From contig JAJYJF010000187.1 in assembly GCA_021796375.1 (NCBI GenBank), positions 1 through 5,479 of the forward strand: 5,479 nt of DNA, in the 5' to 3' direction. This document shows, one piece after another, positions 4,707 through 5,479 of this stretch. Under the pieces are notes generated by a model, which saw only the letters and a program-made list of their open reading frames with translations, ran no database searches and was not told the origin of the DNA. Position 1 is the stretch's first letter. Each line of letters begins with the position of its first letter. This stretch comes from Chloroflexota bacterium (GTDB lineage: Bacteria > Chloroflexota > Anaerolineae > Anaerolineales > Anaerolineaceae). A program made the translations under genes and the position numbers.

Positions 4707-5479
4707 ATGAGCCGGAAACGCCTGATCGCCCCCTCCACGCGCGCATTTTTCCAGGAAGATGGCGGCTCGAAACCCATTTCGCTCTTCGACCGGCTGCACG
4801 GGTATTTCTATGCCCGCTGGCCGTATTTCTATATCTCGATGGGGACCGGCACCCACCCCCTGGCGAAGACCCTGGCGCCGCTGATCGCATGGGTGGGCAG
4901 CCTGCTGGTCGCCAGCGCCACGGAGGAGAGCGGGGCGAAGGCGATCCGGTTCGAGGATACCTATCACGGGAAGGTCGTCCCGCTGGGGGCGGCCCGGCAG
5001 CTGGTCTCGATCAAGGAAGATATCCGCCTGGGGGACCTGGAGCACGTCATCCCCTACGCGCTGGCGCGCGACATCGTCCTCAAGAACCCGGACCACATCG
5101 TCGTCCTGGACTGCCCGTGCCGGGTGGCGCGCGCCCATCCGTGCCTGCCGCTGGACGTGTGTTTGATCGTCGGCGAGCCCTTCGCCAGCTTTGTCGCCGA
5201 TCACCATCCCGGGCGCTCGCGCTGGATCACGTCGGAGGAAGCCCAGGCGATCCTCAAGGCGGAGGATGAGCGCGGTCACGTCCACCACGCATTTTTCAAA
5301 GACGCCATGCTGGGCAGGTTCTACGCCATCTGCAACTGCTGCAGCTGCTGCTGCGGCGCCATGCAGGCGCAGCGCCAGGGAACGCGGATGCTGGCGGCTT
5401 CGGGATACCGGGCCGAGGTGGACCCGGATACCTGCCAGGCGTGCGGATCCTGCGAGCAGGTCTGCCAGTTCGAGGCAAT
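4707..5479 (+). CDS. Cysteine-rich [4Fe-4S]-binding protein (C-terminus cut by window edge)
   Basis: The reading frame runs open to the right edge (257 codons seen). N-terminal residues about 25-70 are aromatic and hydrophobic (FYARWPYFYI, then LAPLIAWVGSLLVAS) and may contact the membrane, but no signal peptide is clear. Cysteines fall in three groups: CPC at 136-138 with C146 and C152 (CPCR...PC.PLD.C), a dense cluster C209, C211, C212, C214, C215, C216 (CNCCSCCC), and a ferredoxin-type motif C243-x2-C246-x2-C249-x3-C253. The last lacks the usual Pro after its fourth Cys. A second ferredoxin motif probably follows beyond the edge. The CPCR / CNCC-CCC / ferredoxin order recalls uncharacterised 4Fe-4S proteins of anaerobes; their reaction is not known to me. 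An electron-transfer or metal-cofactor role is inferred. ATG 4707 is the only possible start. No functional tie to the kinase is visible. Confidence 0.85.
   Translation, partial: MSRKRLIAPSTRAFFQEDGGSKPISLFDRLHGYFYARWPYFYISMGTGTHPLAKTLAPLIAWVGSLLVASATEESGAKAIRFEDTYHGKVVPLGAARQLVSIKEDIRLGDLEHVIPYALARDIVLKNPDHIVVLDCPCRVARAHPCLPLDVCLIVGEPFASFVADHHPGRSRWITSEEAQAILKAEDERGHVHHAFFKDAMLGRFYAICNCCSCCCGAMQAQRQGTRMLAASGYRAEVDPDTCQACGSCEQVCQFEA

Noticed and set aside
4701..5288. Minus-strand frame of 195 codons opposite the Fe-S gene
   Set aside because: The plus frame carries ordered Cys motifs and a Shine-Dalgarno; the minus frame has none.

Overview
High-GC bacterial DNA from what looks like an uncharacterised Chloroflexota lineage, probably Anaerolineae-like. 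This assignment is an inference. It rests on three things: a Thr/Pro-rich '(T/P)xT' linker and a Cys-containing outer domain on a Ser/Thr kinase, a cluster of FHA genes beside an FtsW/RodA gene, and a GC-rich hairpin repeat in the main intergenic gap. No rRNA, tRNA, CRISPR or transposase is visible.

Left half (1-2551, all on the minus strand): a compact operon read right to left. Its genes are a two-helix membrane protein with an FHA domain (1838-2551), a soluble FhaA-like protein with an N-terminal DUF3662-type domain and a C-terminal FHA domain (1041-1835), a short FhaB-like protein with one membrane helix and an FHA domain (583-1044), and the N-terminal 195 codons of an FtsW/RodA/SpoVE-family protein (1-586) that runs off the left edge. 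The first junction has a 2-nt gap; the next two are ATGA stop/start overlaps, so translation is probably coupled.

Centre (2552-2828): a 277-bp divergent intergenic region. It holds three consecutive hairpins, one with a perfect 18-bp stem. It also has a C-rich tract that reads as a G-quadruplex motif in the FHA operon leader, and an AT-rich promoter zone next to the kinase gene.

Right half (2829-5479, plus strand): a membrane Ser/Thr protein kinase (2829-4565) with a complete catalytic core, one membrane helix, a Thr/Pro-rich stalk and a four-cysteine outer domain. After a 141-bp gap comes a cysteine-rich [4Fe-4S]-type protein (4707-5479), cut by the right edge, which looks unrelated to the signalling genes.

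How they may work together: the gene content (FhaA-like, FhaB-like, FtsW/RodA, receptor-like STPK) mirrors the actinobacterial fhaA-fhaB-pstP-rodA-pbpA-pknA-pknB locus. There, phosphothreonine signalling controls peptidoglycan synthesis and cell shape. Here the kinase is divergent, has no PASTA repeats, and no PP2C phosphatase is in view. The most plausible reading is a phospho-signalling module that couples an envelope signal to the elongation or division glycosyltransferase through three FHA adaptors. Two of those FHA domains have lost a canonical phosphothreonine-site residue.
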